Below the pieces are notes generated by a model, which saw only the letters and a list, made by a program, of their open reading frames with translations, was not told the origin of the DNA and did not search any database. The position numbers and the translations under genes were made by a program. From Zerene cesonia (taxonomy: Eukaryota > Arthropoda > Insecta > Lepidoptera > Pieridae), in assembly GCF_012273895.1 (NCBI RefSeq), contig NC_052102.1, forward strand, positions 4,920,917-4,984,916: a DNA stretch of 64,000 nucleotides. Reading direction: 5' to 3'. Of the stretch, positions 63,601 to 64,000 are shown piece after piece (the stretch's first letter is position 1; every line of letters starts with the position of its first letter).

Positions 63601-64000
63601 AAAGCATTGATGGCTATCAGCTAAATACGAACAATATTCATGAGTCTAGCAAGAGCCACAGGTATATATTATATATGCAATACACTGAGAACTTCTGTAC
63701 TTCAACCATGAAAGACGAGCTACGTGAAACAAACAAGGAATGCATTGTGCTCTTACTACGAACACAATCGGAGGTATAAACGTAAGGATAGCTCTAGGCT
63801 ATCAGCGCAATATACACAGTCGACTCATTTCTCGGTAACGGAAAGTCAATATAATAAAATAGCCATCCCTGTCGATATATTTTTCGTTCAAGTTTATGAT
63901 GCAGCTCGAACGTAATATTTAGCATTAATAAAGTTATCGAACTAAAATTGGAAATGGAAAATTACTTCTTTACATCGTTGAAATAAGGTACACAATGAGG
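57684..64000. other. AT-rich noncoding stretch
   Basis: No supported gene. A 98-codon hydrophobic frame at 57871-58167 and a 78-codon basic frame at 60051-60287 lack splice, promoter or domain evidence. A GC-richer patch lies at about 58550-58650. A faint repeat-like segment at about 58806-58960 ('aaaagatcggtcctgcc') is too diverged to assign. Confidence 0.5.

Noticed and set aside
1..64000. CRISPR array, operon, phage or integron content
   Set aside because: No regularly spaced repeats, no ribosome-binding sites or dense ORFs; the window is eukaryotic.

Overview
The window looks like nuclear DNA of an insect, most likely a moth or butterfly (Lepidoptera). It is AT-rich (GC about one third) and has no dense coding, no operons and no rRNA. 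It is scattered with old, truncated repeats of the kind typical of lepidopteran genomes: short elements with a CTAG end beside a GC-rich 'gcttcgc' block, a LINE 3' end, and Penelope-like remnants. This assignment is inference from repeat style; no gene gives the species. The two N runs are exactly 1000 bases each, so they are scaffold placeholders.

Coding content is very sparse. By rough base composition, about eight open frames of 94 or more codons are expected by chance in 64 kb and about eight are seen, so ORF length alone is no evidence. The best gene evidence is a first coding exon on the minus strand at 26918-26975: ATG, a short hydrophobic N-terminus, a perfect splice donor, and an upstream mini-ORF whose stop overlaps the start. 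About 8.45 kb further along the same strand, at 18464|18463, a 12-nt pure pyrimidine tract runs into CAG|GTAAGC. This juxtaposed 3'/5' splice site is the signature of a recursive splice site, or else the start of a 91-nt exon. I read 26917 down to at least 18464 as part of one long intron. Most of the remaining sequence is probably intron or intergenic DNA.

Regions. 1-9564: noncoding, two gaps, the second flanked by an identical 77-bp sequence. 9565-18300: noncoding with CTCF-like sites and three copies of one short repeat. 18370-19870: splice-like signal, small hairpins and a cluster of CTCF-like motifs. 19870-26900: noncoding with two short elements, one Helitron-like. 26900-27800: first exon on the minus strand and, 600 bp away, a TATA/initiator promoter facing right. 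32844-33482: decayed Penelope-like element with inverted ends. 35155-35351: the most unusual object, a retroposed unit with a 13-bp target duplication whose core is a 72-nt tRNA-like fold at the tip of a perfect 36-bp inverted repeat. 37.4 and 39.4 kb: TATA-type promoter candidates. 43.3-57.7 kb: more repeats, a LINE 3' end, and a 120-bp island of about 74% GC at 50761-50880, a likely promoter or 5' exon.
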